Assembly: GCA_007570785.1 (NCBI GenBank)
Contig: ML662449.1
Location: 12,773,564 to 12,837,563, forward strand
Direction of reading: 5' to 3'
Source: Antilocapra americana
Lineage: Eukaryota; Chordata; Mammalia; Artiodactyla; Antilocapridae
DNA length: 64,000 nucleotides
This document shows, in pieces, positions 11,546 through 22,548 of the stretch (positions within the stretch are counted from its first letter, which is position 1; each line of letters starts with the position of its first letter). The notes under the pieces are model-generated. The model saw only the letters and a program-made list of their open reading frames with translations, was not told the origin of the DNA and did no database searches. The position numbers and the translations under genes were made by a program.

Positions 11546-13523
11546 AGGTAGTGGTACAAGCTAAGTGTCAATGCACAGAAATATCAATAAGTACTATAGC
11601 AAAGATTTCATCTACTACCAAAAAATTCAAAAACAAAAATCCCAACCCTTTTATTTAAAAAACTGATATGTGGAGACAATGGATTTATGTGCCAATAAAG
11701 TTTATCACTTATCACAGCAACAGAGTTAATACACAGAGAATTTACACTTAAAGTACAAATTTAAACTGATAAACAGGAGCAAAATCATGTTAAATTATTT
11801 TTCAGAGGGGAGAGGTGTGTCATCTTTTTGTGCAAAGTTGTCAGATTTAAAAATGAAAACTACCATTTAGAGCAAAATTGGATGGCAAGTAAATGCAGTG
11901 TTGGATTGAATCATGGAAAGTCTAAGTCTGTAGTTCAATTAATAGTAACATTACTGGTGATAATTTCTTAGTTTTGACGTATGGGAGACTTTTTTACAAA
12001 TCTAAAGGTATCCCAAGATAAAAAGTTTATTAGAAAAGAAAAAGTGGATGACAAGAAAAAGGAACAACAACATACCCAGGTATTGCCACTTAATTTCTCC
12101 TGAAAGTAGTTAGTTAGCCATTAACAGCAAAAGATTTGACACCAGTCAATGTGCAGCACCCCTTTTGTAAGCTGTTCTAAACCGTAACAACAAGGAACAT
12201 CTGGAGTTTAATAATATTCTCAATTTTTAAAAAGAAGTGACTTGTCCACTTTTCTCTAGCATATTATTCCAATACTGGCTTTCTGGTAATTAAATGTTAT
12301 CATTACAAAAACAAGCAAACTTCTGACAGTTACCTCTACTTTCTATTCTTGACTAAGACATTTATTTAGTCTGAACATAAGAAACATCTTTCATCACATG
12401 TAAAGCATAATATGAATTTAGAAGTTTAATGACAAGTGACATTTCTGAGCTTAGTGCTAAAGGCAGATAAGAATCCCATCTGTTTTCAAAATAATGTAGG
12501 CAGTCAAAGTCTCTTATTTTATTACACAAAACTCAAGAGTTAATAAAGTGATGTAAAACCGACTATGACATTTTTATGCCCAGGGCCAAATGATGGCCAT
12601 TATTGACACAATTTTTTTTTAAAGTACATCTGCATTTATTGAGAGCCACATTAAGTGGTTGTGAACTTTACTAGCTGTGTTTTCAGCAAGATGGCTGAAG
12701 CTTTCACACCCTTGGGTCCTCCAAAAAAGGGTTTCCTTGCATACAGAGAAGGTAAATCCCATGCTACAAACTGATGACAGAGGTTTAAGGTAGCACCAAT
12801 TTCAAAGTGTACACATACACAAACACACACATAATATTACTTATTAGTTCAGTTGAGAGGCATTCGTTAAACCTTTTTCAAACACACATGTAGAATTTAG
12901 AGAGCAATTTGCTAATTTCAGAGAAACGGTAATAATCTTTCCAGATTTCAAAGAAAAAAAAAAATAGCAATGCAGCAAAGTCATTTCTTCTGCTGAAATG
13001 ACCTCCAGCTTCTATGAGCTACTCCCTGTTTCGCAATAAATGAATCTGAGACTCAGACCACGTACACACAAACGGAGAAGCTGAGAACACTAAAGCTTCC
13101 CCAACCGTCCTGGCTAAACCCACTTGCTTTCCTCAACCCTCTCAGTCCCCCTTCCCGCCTGCACCCAGAGTTACCTCGACTTCGACCACGAAAAGAGAAC
13201 AGGGATCAATCCTGTTTATCATCAAAATCCTGTTTTATCATCATTTACAGCCACTATCCCGGGGAGCCACGGTGTAACTAACCTGATTTTAGGGAGGCAG
13301 AACTAAATGCAGCAGAGTACAAGGGTATAAATGATACGTTATCTGAAACGCCAACCCAGCAGCTCAGGACAGCTCAAATGTCAATTTAACGAAAAGGGTT
13401 TCGGCAAACAGTATCTCAAATGAACATTTCCACTTCCAAACCACCCACCAACCTCTCCAATGCTAGTCCCCAAGTTCGGTACTGCTAGAGCAACCCGGGA
13501 GATAAGAAGAAGCGTTGTCTTAC
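11546..13523. other. intron 1 next to UGP2 exon 1, non-repetitive
   Basis: Two kilobases without a young repeat, as expected near a promoter. Small A/T runs at 12611-12620 and 12953-12964 only. Short frames (for example 13124-13306) are not supported. Confidence 0.5.
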
Positions 13524-13542
13524 CTTGTACAAATCTCGACAT
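13524..13542 (-). CDS. UGP2: UGP2 first coding exon of the long isoform (partial CDS)
   Basis: Seen: on the minus strand an ATG at 13542 opens codons for M-S-R-F-V-Q plus one G, followed at once by the donor GTAAGA (CAAG|GTAAGA). An in-frame TAA lies three codons upstream (13552-13554) and position -3 is A, so this ATG is a credible start. Known: mammalian UGP2 long isoform begins MSRFVQ followed by Asp, whose codon would be split G|AY as here; the short isoform starts at Met12 in the next exon. The enzyme makes UDP-glucose and pyrophosphate from UTP and glucose-1-phosphate in the cytosol as an octamer, feeding glycogen, glycan and glucuronate synthesis. Inference: the 5' UTR runs right from 13543 toward the CpG island; a TATA-like AT stretch at 13573-13590 is too close to the ATG to be an obvious TATA box. 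Exon 2 is not in the window. The match is short, but the donor, stop and CpG context agree. Confidence 0.82.
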
Positions 13543-14460
13543 TTTAGGGATTTATTAAAATACTCTGGCTTACAAATATAAATATATTTAAATGTCTAGA
13601 GGTGTCAACGCTACAGAGGTCTTTCTTCCACTCCTGCTTTAATAAATGACGAATTCTTTCTTCTCTTCCTATGTTTGGCCACTTAAGAGTATTTACTCAA
13701 AAAACTAAAACTGCCTCCAACAACAACAACAAAAAATTAACCCCCTTCCCCACTTTCAAAAGACAGAAACTCGGTGCGACTGAGTCTGCTTGGAACTCCA
13801 GCCTACACTGCACCCCTCACACAAATGAGGGCCAGCTGGAGGCTCCCGGAAAAGGTAAAATCTCACGAACTTAAATTTCATCAATGAAAGAGGCGGATCT
13901 AGAGCGGCTTCGCCACCCCCGGGTCCCCACGCCCTGGGGGCTGGACGGCCGCAGGCACAGGCGGGCCGCACCCCTACATCCCCTCCCCTTGCTGCCTTCC
14001 GGTCTCAGGACGGTTCCCGGGGAAACTCGGGCCAACAGCGGTCCCCGCCCCAGCAGGGATCCGGAGGAGGGGGAGGCCTGCCGAGGGGGGCGATGCAGTC
14101 CTTTCTACCCGCTCAGAAACATCCCGGGACTTGGAGGCGCTACGAATTCCGCGTGCCGTCTGGAGGCGGGCCGGGGCCTCCAGACGCCAGCCTCCCGGCT
14201 GCGAGCGGCGCGGCTTTTTCCCGGGAGGGGCCGAAAGCCACAGAGCCCCTCTCCCGCAGCGGACACTAGGGGGCCACCCGCGAGGGGAGAACCCGTGTGC
14301 CGCCCGAATCCGAGGGACAGGAGTCAGCCCCAACCCTCACACATTCTAGTTTCTCTTGGCCGAACCCCAGATTCGGCCTCCGGGGCTCAAGGGCAGGTTG
14401 AGCAGACGGGCTCCTCAAGCCTCAGAAAGGGCAACACACTCGCCCTTAGAGTGGTGGGAA

Positions 14461-14480
14461 GCCCGCCCCGGCCCCTCCCC
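14461..14480. promoter_or_regulatory. GC box cluster (Sp1/KLF-like)
   Basis: A run of GCCCGCCCC and CCCCTCCCC motifs in the middle of the CpG island; a similar ACCGCCCCTCCCC motif lies at 14731-14747. This is a typical housekeeping-promoter signature, and activity is inferred only. Confidence 0.4.
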
Positions 14481-14841
14481 AAACCGCCACCGAGACCCAC
14501 CTTCCTCCTCTTCCTTTAGCAGCTGGGAAACTGGGGGCGTTTATGGCGCCCCTGGAAGAAGACTCGCAGGCTGAGAGAATGTCACCTCTGAGGCACCCTT
14601 CTCTCTCCCTCTCTCCCCTCACAAATGCACACCTCGAGCCCCTCGCCAGTGGTCACAGCCCAGCTGCTGACCCCCTCCGTCCGCCTAGCTGCGGGATTCC
14701 GACATCCAAAGCCCCCACTTTCTCCTAAACACCGCCCCTCCCCCTCCATTTGGAGCAGCCCCTTCAATGCGGAAATGTCCCCACCGCGCAGACAGACAGG
14801 AGCGGCCTCCAGTCAGGAGCCGAGGCGGGTTCAGGGCCTGG

Positions 14842-14846
14842 CCAAT
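14842..14846 (+). promoter_or_regulatory. CCAAT box (NF-Y type)
   Basis: GCCAATGAG within the CpG island. A second copy in the opposite orientation (GATTGGTT) lies at about 15015-15022, 170 bases away. Paired NF-Y boxes are common in TATA-less CpG promoters; function here is inferred. Confidence 0.4.
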
Positions 14847-15050
14847 GAGACGCACGGAGGTGGCAGCGGTGGGGGGCGTCTGCGGCCTGAGGCAGCCCAG
14901 GGGAGCCGAAGCTGCGATGCGAGCCGTACGGCCTGCGGCTGAGCGAGCAGTATTTCACCAGTACAACTCCCAGCCTTCCACAGATACTTTAGGAGGAGGG
15001 AGAACCTGAAGCACGATTGGTTATTTTCGTACTGCTTAAAAATGTTTCTG

Positions 15051-16405
15051 TTTACCAGAGATTGAAGATAGTTATGTACCCGGCGGATAAAGCCGGACCG
15101 CCCTCCGACCCCCGCCCCCTGAGAGACCCCAGGCCCTTCTCAGTAAACACAAACTCTTCTCACACAGCTAGTGTCGGGAGGGTGAAGATGTCGGGAGGGA
15201 TAAGGAATAAGCAATTGGATGTGTGGTACTAACAGGAGGAGAAATGTAGGGCATTGAAGAAAATGCCAGGTGAAGGCTCTCACACCAGAACTACCACCCC
15301 GGTTCCTATTCCTACAGAGCTTTTCGCTGTGCTAGACGGTTTACTTTTCTGATAAAAGGGGAAATGGCTTAGGTTACCCATCATGAGATGCTTACCTTTT
15401 AGTAGACTCTTGAAGTCCTCAAGGAAAGAGGATTTTAAAAGCTAGAACGTTTGCTGTGACTTGGGGACTGCAAGAGGGCCCGCCCAATGCCGCTAAATCA
15501 CACCTGGTAGTGCCAACCCCATCTGCCTGTATGACCCAGTGCGCCGGTCATTGGGTGTATCTCAGACTTTACAAGTCATGACTCAACCCGCCTGCACTGG
15601 GACAAGTGAATTGTCAGCGCTTTCTTAAGGTGCCTTCTATAAGTCATGTCATTCTAGAAGAGTTTGAGGCATTGGACAACACTAATCAACCAAGGTAAGC
15701 GAGAGTTTTTAAATGACTCATACTATAAACAAACTATTCTTTTAGTGCTGCATATTCCTCTGGGAATGTTACTGAAGTAACAGAAAAGGCCAGTGATTCA
15801 TTTGTCATACTGGAGAATGATAACCCTTGGTATTATATTTCTTCTGTGAAATCCAAAAAGATCACACCCAAAAACCTCTCAGCTATAAAAGTAATTTCCC
15901 CAAATAAAACCAAAGAAGTATGTAGAATCCAAATGTCTACACTTTAATAAAAGACTTTATGTACAGTAGAGGAATTTTTCAGGCACTAGGTAAGCAGTAT
16001 TTATCCATCAGTGTCAACACCAAAATAAAATACTACCAAAAAATTTGAGCCCCATAGTGTTGCTTAGCTGAAAGATAATAAAAGTTGAAGAGTGGTGAAG
16101 AATCTTTAATTATGGAAGTTTTATTGTAATAAGGATGACTCAGTTATTTTCTACCTACCAAAAGATTAAGAGAGAGGAAGTGAATTTTAATTGCAACAAG
16201 AGTTTTTGGTAAAATCTAAGAATGACATCTTGGTTTATGAGTGATTATATATTAAGATATAATATCAAAGGATGTTGTACACTTGCTGCCTCAAGAAATC
16301 TCTAAAAAGAAACTGCCTGTCTTCAGTGGTTAAGTTGTATCAGTTTAGAGACTGGCTCTTAGAGAAGTAAAACTGTAGAAACTGTATTCCCAAGTATTAT
16401 TTCAA
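15051..16405. other. UGP2 upstream flank, non-repetitive
   Basis: The CpG island shoulder fades out by about 15.25 kb and is followed by sequence with no repeat I recognise. It contains an AP-1-like TGACTCA near 15578-15590. There are strong splice-donor-like strings on the plus strand (CAAG|GTAAGC at 15691-15700) and the minus strand (AAAAG|GTAAGC near 15390-15400). No coding gene seen. Confidence 0.5.
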
Positions 16406-17821
16406 ATCAGTTCAGTTGCTCAGTTGTGTCTGACTCTTTGAGACCCCATGGACTGCAGCACGCCAGGCTTCCCTGTCCATTACCAACTCCCAGAGTTTAC
16501 TCAGCTCATGTCCATTGAGTCGGTAATGCCATCCAACCATCTCATCCTCTGTCGTCCCTTCTCCTCCCACGTTCAGTCTTTCCCAGCATCAGGGTCTTCT
16601 CAGATGAGTCAGTTCTTCACATCAGGTGGCCAAAGTATTGGAGTTTCAGCTTCAACATCAGTCCTTCTAATGAATATTCAGGACTGATTTCCTTTAGCAT
16701 GGACTGATTGGATCTCCTTGCAGTCCAAGGGACTCTCGAGAGTCTTCTTCAACACCACAGTTCAAAAGCATCAATTCTTTGGTGCTCAGCTTTCTTTGTA
16801 GTCCACCTCTCACATCCATACATGACTACTGGAAAAACCATAGCCTTGACTAGATGGACCTTTGTTGGCAAAGTAATGTCTCTGCTTTTTAATATGCTGT
16901 CTAGGTTGTTCTAACTTTTCTTCCAAGGAGCAAGCATCTTTTAATTTCATGGCTGTAGTCACCATCTGCAGTGATTTTGCAGCCCCCCAAAATAAAGTCA
17001 GCCACTGTTTCCCCATCTATTTGCCATGAAGTGATGAGACCGGATGCCATGATCTTAGTTTTCTGAGTGTTGAGTTTTAAGCCAACTTTTTCACTTTCCT
17101 CTTTCACTTTCATCAAGAGACTCTTTAGTTCTTTTTCACCTTCTGCATCTGCATATCTGAGGTTACTGATATTTCTCCCAGAAATCTTGATTCCAGCTTG
17201 TGCTTCTTGCAGCCCAGCATTTCTCATGATGTACTCTGCATATAAGTTAAATAAGTAGGGCGACAGTATACAGCCTTGACATATTCCTTTGCCGGTTTGA
17301 AATCAGTCTATTCCATGTTCATTTCTAACTGTTGCTTCTTGACCTGCATACAGATTTCTCAAGAGGCAGGTTAGGTGGTCTGGTATTCCCATCTCTTTCA
17401 GAATTTTTCAGTATATTGTGATCCCCAAAGTCAAAGGCTTTGGCCTAGTCAATTAAGCAGAAATAGATGTTTTTCTGAAACTCTGTTGCTTTTTCAATGA
17501 AACAACAGATGTTGGCAATTTGACCTCTGGTTCCTCTGCCTTTTCTAAATCCAGCTTGAATATCTGGAAGTTCACGGTTCATATACTGTTGAAGCCTGGC
17601 TTAGAGAATTTTGAGTATTACTTTGCTAGCATGTGAGATGAGTGCAATCGTGCAGTAGTTTGAGCATTCTTTGGCATTTCCTTTCTTAGGGATTGGAATG
17701 AAAACTGACATTTTCTAGTCCTGTGGCCATTGCTGAGGTTTCCAAATTTACTGGCGTATTGAGTGCAGCACTTTCACAGCATCATCTTTTAGGATTTGAA
17801 ATAGCTCAATTGGAATTCCAT
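16406..17821 (-). mobile_element. BovB (RTE) LINE, 5'-truncated, copy 2
   Basis: Antisense 3' end at left (ATCAGTTCAGTTGCTCAG) and truncation in the RT fingers at right (GATTTGAAATAGCTCAATTGG). It is the same strand and almost the same consensus span as copy 1. A deletion removes the residues after YAD, so the catalytic motif reads YADA and the following acidic loop is missing (around 17140-17150). Non-functional. Confidence 0.95.
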
Positions 17822-18350
17822 AGTGCCCTGTAAAATGGAATTTCTGTATACAGTGCTTTAAGTTTAAATTCTGAACCCCCAAACATTTTGTAAGAGAGCC
17901 TCTTACTCCCTCAGAGCCTCTAGAAACAATCTCACTTGGCAGACCACTTGGGATTAAGGGGGAAATATCATGGCCATGGAGAAGTCCCAAGTCTTAGAAG
18001 GCTATTGTCTATTTCTGAAATATATTTATGTAGTTTAAAGTCATTTTGTGTGTGTATGTGTGTTTTTGTGTCATCTTTTTTTTTCATAATACACTACTGT
18101 GGAATTTTCGTTTAGGGTCTATGACACTCATAATCTGTAAAATTAGATATTTATAACGTAAATGGATAGATTTACAGATGAAATTTTTGCAGAAATTCAG
18201 GTGGGGGGGTGGGGGCAGAATCTAAAGGAAGTAGAAAATGGTGACCTGGAAGGAGTGTGTGTACGTACAGGGATGAGTTGAAATTAGAGTAATTGTAAAC
18301 TAAAAAGAATGCTGGAAGCCGATTTTTCACTGGTACTATATACTACCATC
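17822..18350. other. unassigned flank with G- and TG-rich runs
   Basis: A TG-rich run lies at about 18046-18071 and a G-rich run at about 18202-18217. No gene seen. Confidence 0.5.
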
Positions 18351-18420
18351 CAAAGATGATACAAATTCTGCTTATAATTTTCTCACAAAGATGATACAAA
18401 TTCTGCTTATAATTTTCTCA
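18351..18420. repeat. perfect 35-base tandem duplication
   Basis: CAAAGATGATACAAATTCTG plus 15 more bases occupy 18351-18385 and repeat identically at 18386-18420. Identity suggests a recent duplication or possibly an assembly artefact. Confidence 0.95.
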
Positions 18421-18479
18421 TTCTTTCTTCTACTTCTGAGTAGAAACTTGAGAAAATTCAGTTTAATTTACCCAGTTCT

Positions 18480-18660
18480 ATGTCCTGGGATAGATAACAA
18501 CCTTGCTGTGTCTTTTTCTTTAGACAGGAACATTCTATCAACACAAGGAAACAATGGCTGCTGCCTTATTTCTAAGCATCCCTTTTTTGATGCCTATTTA
18601 GATTTAATGCTTGACATAGTATCTGGTTCATAGCAAGGACTCAATAAATGTATTCTTTGT
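18480..18660 (+). mobile_element. L2/MIR3-type 3' end
   Basis: Ends with TTGACATAGTATCTGGTTCA then TAGCAAGGACTCAATAAATG, the usual L2 terminal phrase; the upstream part is weakly similar. Confidence 0.6.
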
Positions 18661-21102
18661 GACCAGTCTAGTGCCACTAAATCTTTTCAACTTGCAGTGT
18701 TGTATCCTAGCCTCTACCTTTTGAGAGCTGTAAATAAGATTACATTTTGAACTTAAATTTAGAGGTAAAGAATTTTTAAGTTTAAGTTATTTCCACCTAG
18801 AGTATGAACTTGGGCCAACATAAAAGAGTAATAGCAGAAAATGCACCGTCCTGATGACTTGACAGTAAGCTTTCCTAACTACCCACCATGAGGATTACCT
18901 AATGTGGGGTGGTTTAGAAATTGCTAAAGTATGAAATTAGTGTACAGATCAGCAATGTGTGTGGTCTTTTAATTCTTTTTTTGTCTATCCTGCCCCTATT
19001 CCCCACACACAAGAAAATAAAGCAGTGCAGTTTTGGAGAACATGTCAAAGACATAAAAATTTCTGTATCATGCCTAAAGTGTTTAGCCAAGAAACCAAAC
19101 AACAATTAGACACTAAACTGTTGCCCATGCTCAATATTGGCACCTATCTATACTCATCTAAATCCTAGGCCACCCACTGAAAGAAGAAAAAGGGGACTAC
19201 TATTAATTAGTCAGAAGTTGCCAGTTATAGACTAGACATAACAGTAGGGCATTTTACTTGAGTCAAAAGGTGACCAAACAAGGTTAATTGGAAAATGATA
19301 TCAAGTAATATCTGTGAAACAGACTACTATTGAATGTTTAGTTTAAGAAATGAATGATGTTTCCAAATACTTGAGGAAGAGAAAGACTTCATTCTTTCCT
19401 GTTGCCAACACCCTGTTAATGAGTCAGGAAGTTTTCTGAACCAAGTTGTAAATTTCAATTATAACATATCCTTCCATTTATTCATAGTATGATTTTTAAA
19501 ATTACATTTGAAAGTTATATAACTTTATATCATAACAGTATTGCTTTATATCGCAGCAATTGTTTCAAATAAGATGTTTTTAAAAACAGGGTTTTTCACA
19601 TTATCTAAAGAGCTGATAAACCAATCTTCTGAGTAGTCTTAAAAGTTACCAGGCTTGCAAAACTGCAGTTTAACCACAACATGTATTATTTTGTTCATGC
19701 TTATTGATAATTTCCTTCTCAGTTCTCCTTTGAAAGTTGTATAGAAGTCAGGTCTTTTCTATGTTGTCTCCTGTTACTCTTATTCTACATGTTGTCCAGA
19801 GGAGAAAGTTGGTGACACATGATGATGCCCATAAATTTTTAAATCTCATTTCTATGCCAAGCTGCATTTAACCCCTTGATTATAGAGGCAGAATGAGCAA
19901 GCCCAGGAATAACTGTAAAGAATAGTCTGTATTCACTCAGAGTTTCTAATAAACATAGATTGTGTATAGTCATAATTCAGAAATATGAGAAAAACTCCCT
20001 AAGGAATAACACATCTCTTGCTAAACTTATAAGATAAAATAAACCTTATACTCTTTAACTAAGGTGACATATACATAGGTGATAAAATTACTTATTGACT
20101 TTGAAATCCTCAAAAAGAACTGGTAAATAGAAAAGTATTCAGTTTAATCCTATTTTTCTTCCTCTTTTAAACATATTAAAGATTCCCCACTGTGCATTCC
20201 ATCAAACATCTTTTGATGGCTTTCCAAACATCTCTGCCTCTGGTCTAGCTTATTAAATTTCCTGCCAGTGCCACCACTGGGAAGGAAGGGATAAAGAATT
20301 TCGGTTCCCTAACTTAGGCTTAGAGAATTTATTTTAAGCATTCACACTCATCACCCTAACTATATTAAAGAAAAGATCCTCAGGACTGTTCTTTGGATGA
20401 AGCTTAAATAACTGGGTAACTGTGCCATTAAAATGGGTAATATGATTAGCAAACAAAAACTGTTTTTTTCCCTTCTTAGAATGAAAAGGAATAGGACTAT
20501 CGTATTAGAGAAAAGACCATAGGAAAAAATGTGGTATAATGATGTTAAGTTCTGATATCATTTTTGATTGAACTTTTTAAGAACTTTTCAATAATGATGC
20601 ACATCTTAAAAAAAAAAAAAAAACGAAACTAATGAGTACCAAAATGCCTATAATGAATAGCAGTTCTCTCCTGCTCTGCCTTTCTTTATTCCAATCCTGT
20701 TACCCAAGGCAACCATTATTCTTCTGGCAGTTACCTCAGTTGTACCTGATTGTTATTTTTAAGTGTTTATTTTGCTATTTCTTTGGTTTCTGGATTTTTG
20801 TTATTGTACATTTTGACTTCTTGTTATAATAGATATGGACTTTGCTCACGTATACCATGGACATTCTTTCCTCCATTGTTTTAGTTCCCTAAACTTTGTA
20901 GAACGATATTTCCCAACCTTTTCCTCATTGTAAGACAGAGACAAAATGGTATTTGTATGGTAACCTGAAGGGAATCTGTAGATATCTATACTGCACTTGC
21001 TGAAAAATTAACTGTTTTTTAAATATATATAAAATAATGGAAAGAAAAATAAATGTAAAGTAACATGAAAAATATTAACTATAAAATTTTTAAAAAACCT
21101 TG
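18661..21102. other. unassigned flank; A-tract at 20607-20623
   Basis: AT-rich with no confident repeat or gene. The poly-A run near 20607-20623 is followed by unremarkable sequence; the plus-strand frame at 20632-20829 is hydrophobic and low-complexity and is not called. Confidence 0.4.
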
Positions 21103-21186
21103 AGATAGTGAAGGACAGGGAAGCCTGGCATGCTGCACTCCAAGGGGTTGCAAAGAATCGGACACAGCTGAGCAACTGAGCTGAGA
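21103..21186 (+). mobile_element. BovB 3'-end fragment
   Basis: About 80 bases: GATAGTGAAGGACAGGGAAG, then CCTGGCATGCTGCA, then GAGCAACTGAGCTGAG. A severely 5'-truncated insertion, opposite in orientation to the fragment 150 bases further right. Confidence 0.85.
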
Positions 21187-21321
21187 TGAAATCTTCAAAT
21201 TTTTGAATGAGAAATTTTAACTTCTGTGCCTGAACATATTATTTTAAAGTCAAGTTTTATGCCTGAAATAGCTCTGCATAGGTTCTGATAAAGACTTTCA
21301 ACTGTTAATCTTTTCAAATTC

Positions 21322-21793
21322 TTGAGAGTCACTGTTCAGTTCAGTTCAGTTCAGTCACTCAGTTGTGTCAGACTCTTTATGACCCCGTCAACCACAGCAT
21401 GCCAGGCTTCCCTGTCCATCACCAACTCCCGAAGTCCACCCAAACCCATGTCCATTGAGTCGGTAATGCCATCCAACCATCTCATCCTCTGTCGTCCCCT
21501 TCTCCTGCCCTCAGTCTTTCCTAGCATCAGGATCTTTTCAAATGAGTCAGCTCTTCACATCAGATGGACAAAGTATTGGAGTTTCAGCTTCAACATCGTC
21601 CAACGAACACCAGGACTGATCTCCTTTAGGATGGACTGGTTGGATCTCCTTGCAGTCCAAGGGACTCTCAAGAGTCTTCTTTAACACCACAGTTCAAAAA
21701 TATCAATTCTTCAGTGCTCAGCTTTCTTCACATCCATACATGACCACTGGAAAAACCAAAGCCTTGACTAGACGGACCTTTGAGAGTCACTGT
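21322..21793 (-). mobile_element. BovB 3' fragment with 14-base TSD
   Basis: The insert at 21336-21779 reads from the antisense 3' end (TCAGTTCAGTTCAGTTCAGTC) to GACTAGACGGACC. It is flanked by perfect TTGAGAGTCACTGT at 21322-21335 and 21780-21793. It landed at the left edge of the MLT1 LTR, so it is younger than that element. Confidence 0.95.
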
Positions 21794-22270
21794 AGTAGGC
21801 TGGAAAATGCCTCCCAAAGATATCCAGTTCTTAATCCCTGGGACCTGGGAGTGTTATCCTATATAGTAACAGGAACTTCAAAAATGGAATTAATTTAAGG
21901 ATTTTCATGTGGAGAGATTATCCTTGTTTATTTGGGTAGGCTCTTAATGTAATCACAAGTGTCCTTGATGAATGTATACAGAGGGAGATTTGAAGACAGA
22001 AGGAAAAAACGATGTGAAAACGGAAGCAGAGGGAGAAAAGATGATGTGATTCAAAGCCATGAGCTAAAGAAGATGGCCACTAGAAGCTGGAAAAGGCAAA
22101 GAAATATTTGTCTCTTAGAGCCTCCAAAGGTTGCGTGGCCCCTCTTACATCTTGATTTCAGCCCAGAGAAATCCATTTTGACTTTCAGAACTGTAAGGGA
22201 ATAAATACATGTTGTTATAAACCACCTGGACTGTGGTAATTTGTTTCAGCAGCCATAGGAAACTAATACA
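21791..22270 (+). mobile_element. MLT1-type MaLR LTR (ERVL-related)
   Basis: Begins TGTAGTAGGCTGGAAAATGC, carries ACCTGGGAGTGTTA, CTAGAAGCTGGAAAAGGCAA and AGAACTGTAAGGGAATAAAT, and ends GGAAACTAATACA. A near full-length solo LTR of an ancient non-coding MaLR retrotransposon. The apparent 81-codon frame at 21959-22204 lies inside it and is not a gene. Confidence 0.88.
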
Positions 22271-22548
22271 GTCACCATTCATGAGGAACATTGCACAAAT
22301 ACATGGTAAAAAAAAAATTAAACCTTTTCTTTTGCAACCATTCGAAAATGTATAATGGTTGATATTCTATTGTTAATGATAAGCAAATGGATTTTTGAGT
22401 CCAACTGAAGTTTCTTCTAGCAAGTATTTTAAAATAATGTTGAGTCTTTAATTTGTAAAACACATATGCGTTGTTGGATCAATCAGGCTGAAACTACTTT
22501 GGATGACATTAAGAGGGCACATCAGCTGCAAATAATCAGAAGAATCTG

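Larger units (their letters stand above)
1..13523 (-). other. UGP2: UGP2 intron 1 (5' part, runs off the left edge)
   Basis: Inferred from the donor at 13522-13523 and the absence of a recognisable exon 2 further left. Exon 2 should contain the second start (MSQDGASQF), and I see no minus-strand block encoding it. The intron carries MIR, L2, MER5, Bov-tA, CHR SINE and a 1.4-kb BovB fragment, described separately. Known: in human UGP2 the next exon lies many kilobases from the first, which fits its absence here. Confidence 0.7.
13860..15050. promoter_or_regulatory. UGP2: CpG island, probable UGP2 promoter region
   Basis: From about 13.86 kb base composition changes from AT-rich intron to GC-rich sequence dense in CpG, then returns to AT-rich by about 15.25 kb. 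Sp1-like GC boxes are visible at 14461-14480 and 14731-14747, a CCAAT box at 14842-14846 and an inverted CCAAT (ATTGG) at 15016-15020. There is no clear TATA box. Short GC-rich reading frames on both strands here look non-coding. Its place immediately upstream of the UGP2 exon makes it the likely start region for UGP2, including a possible non-coding first exon for the short isoform. Transcription start sites cannot be fixed from sequence alone. Confidence 0.75.

Noticed and set aside
12690..12705. Short AAGATGGCTGAAG string as a YY1-type initiator or a host start codon
   Set aside because: Isolated motif in intron with no CpG context, open frame or splice donor.
1..13500. UGP2 exon 2
   Set aside because: Looked on the minus strand for the second start region (MSQDGASQF) with an acceptor and did not find it; it most likely lies left of the window.
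13884..14519. 211-codon plus-strand frame and overlapping frames on both strands in the CpG island
   Set aside because: GC-rich sequence has few stop codons by chance. The frames overlap on both strands, are Pro/Arg/Gly-rich and have no recognisable domain.
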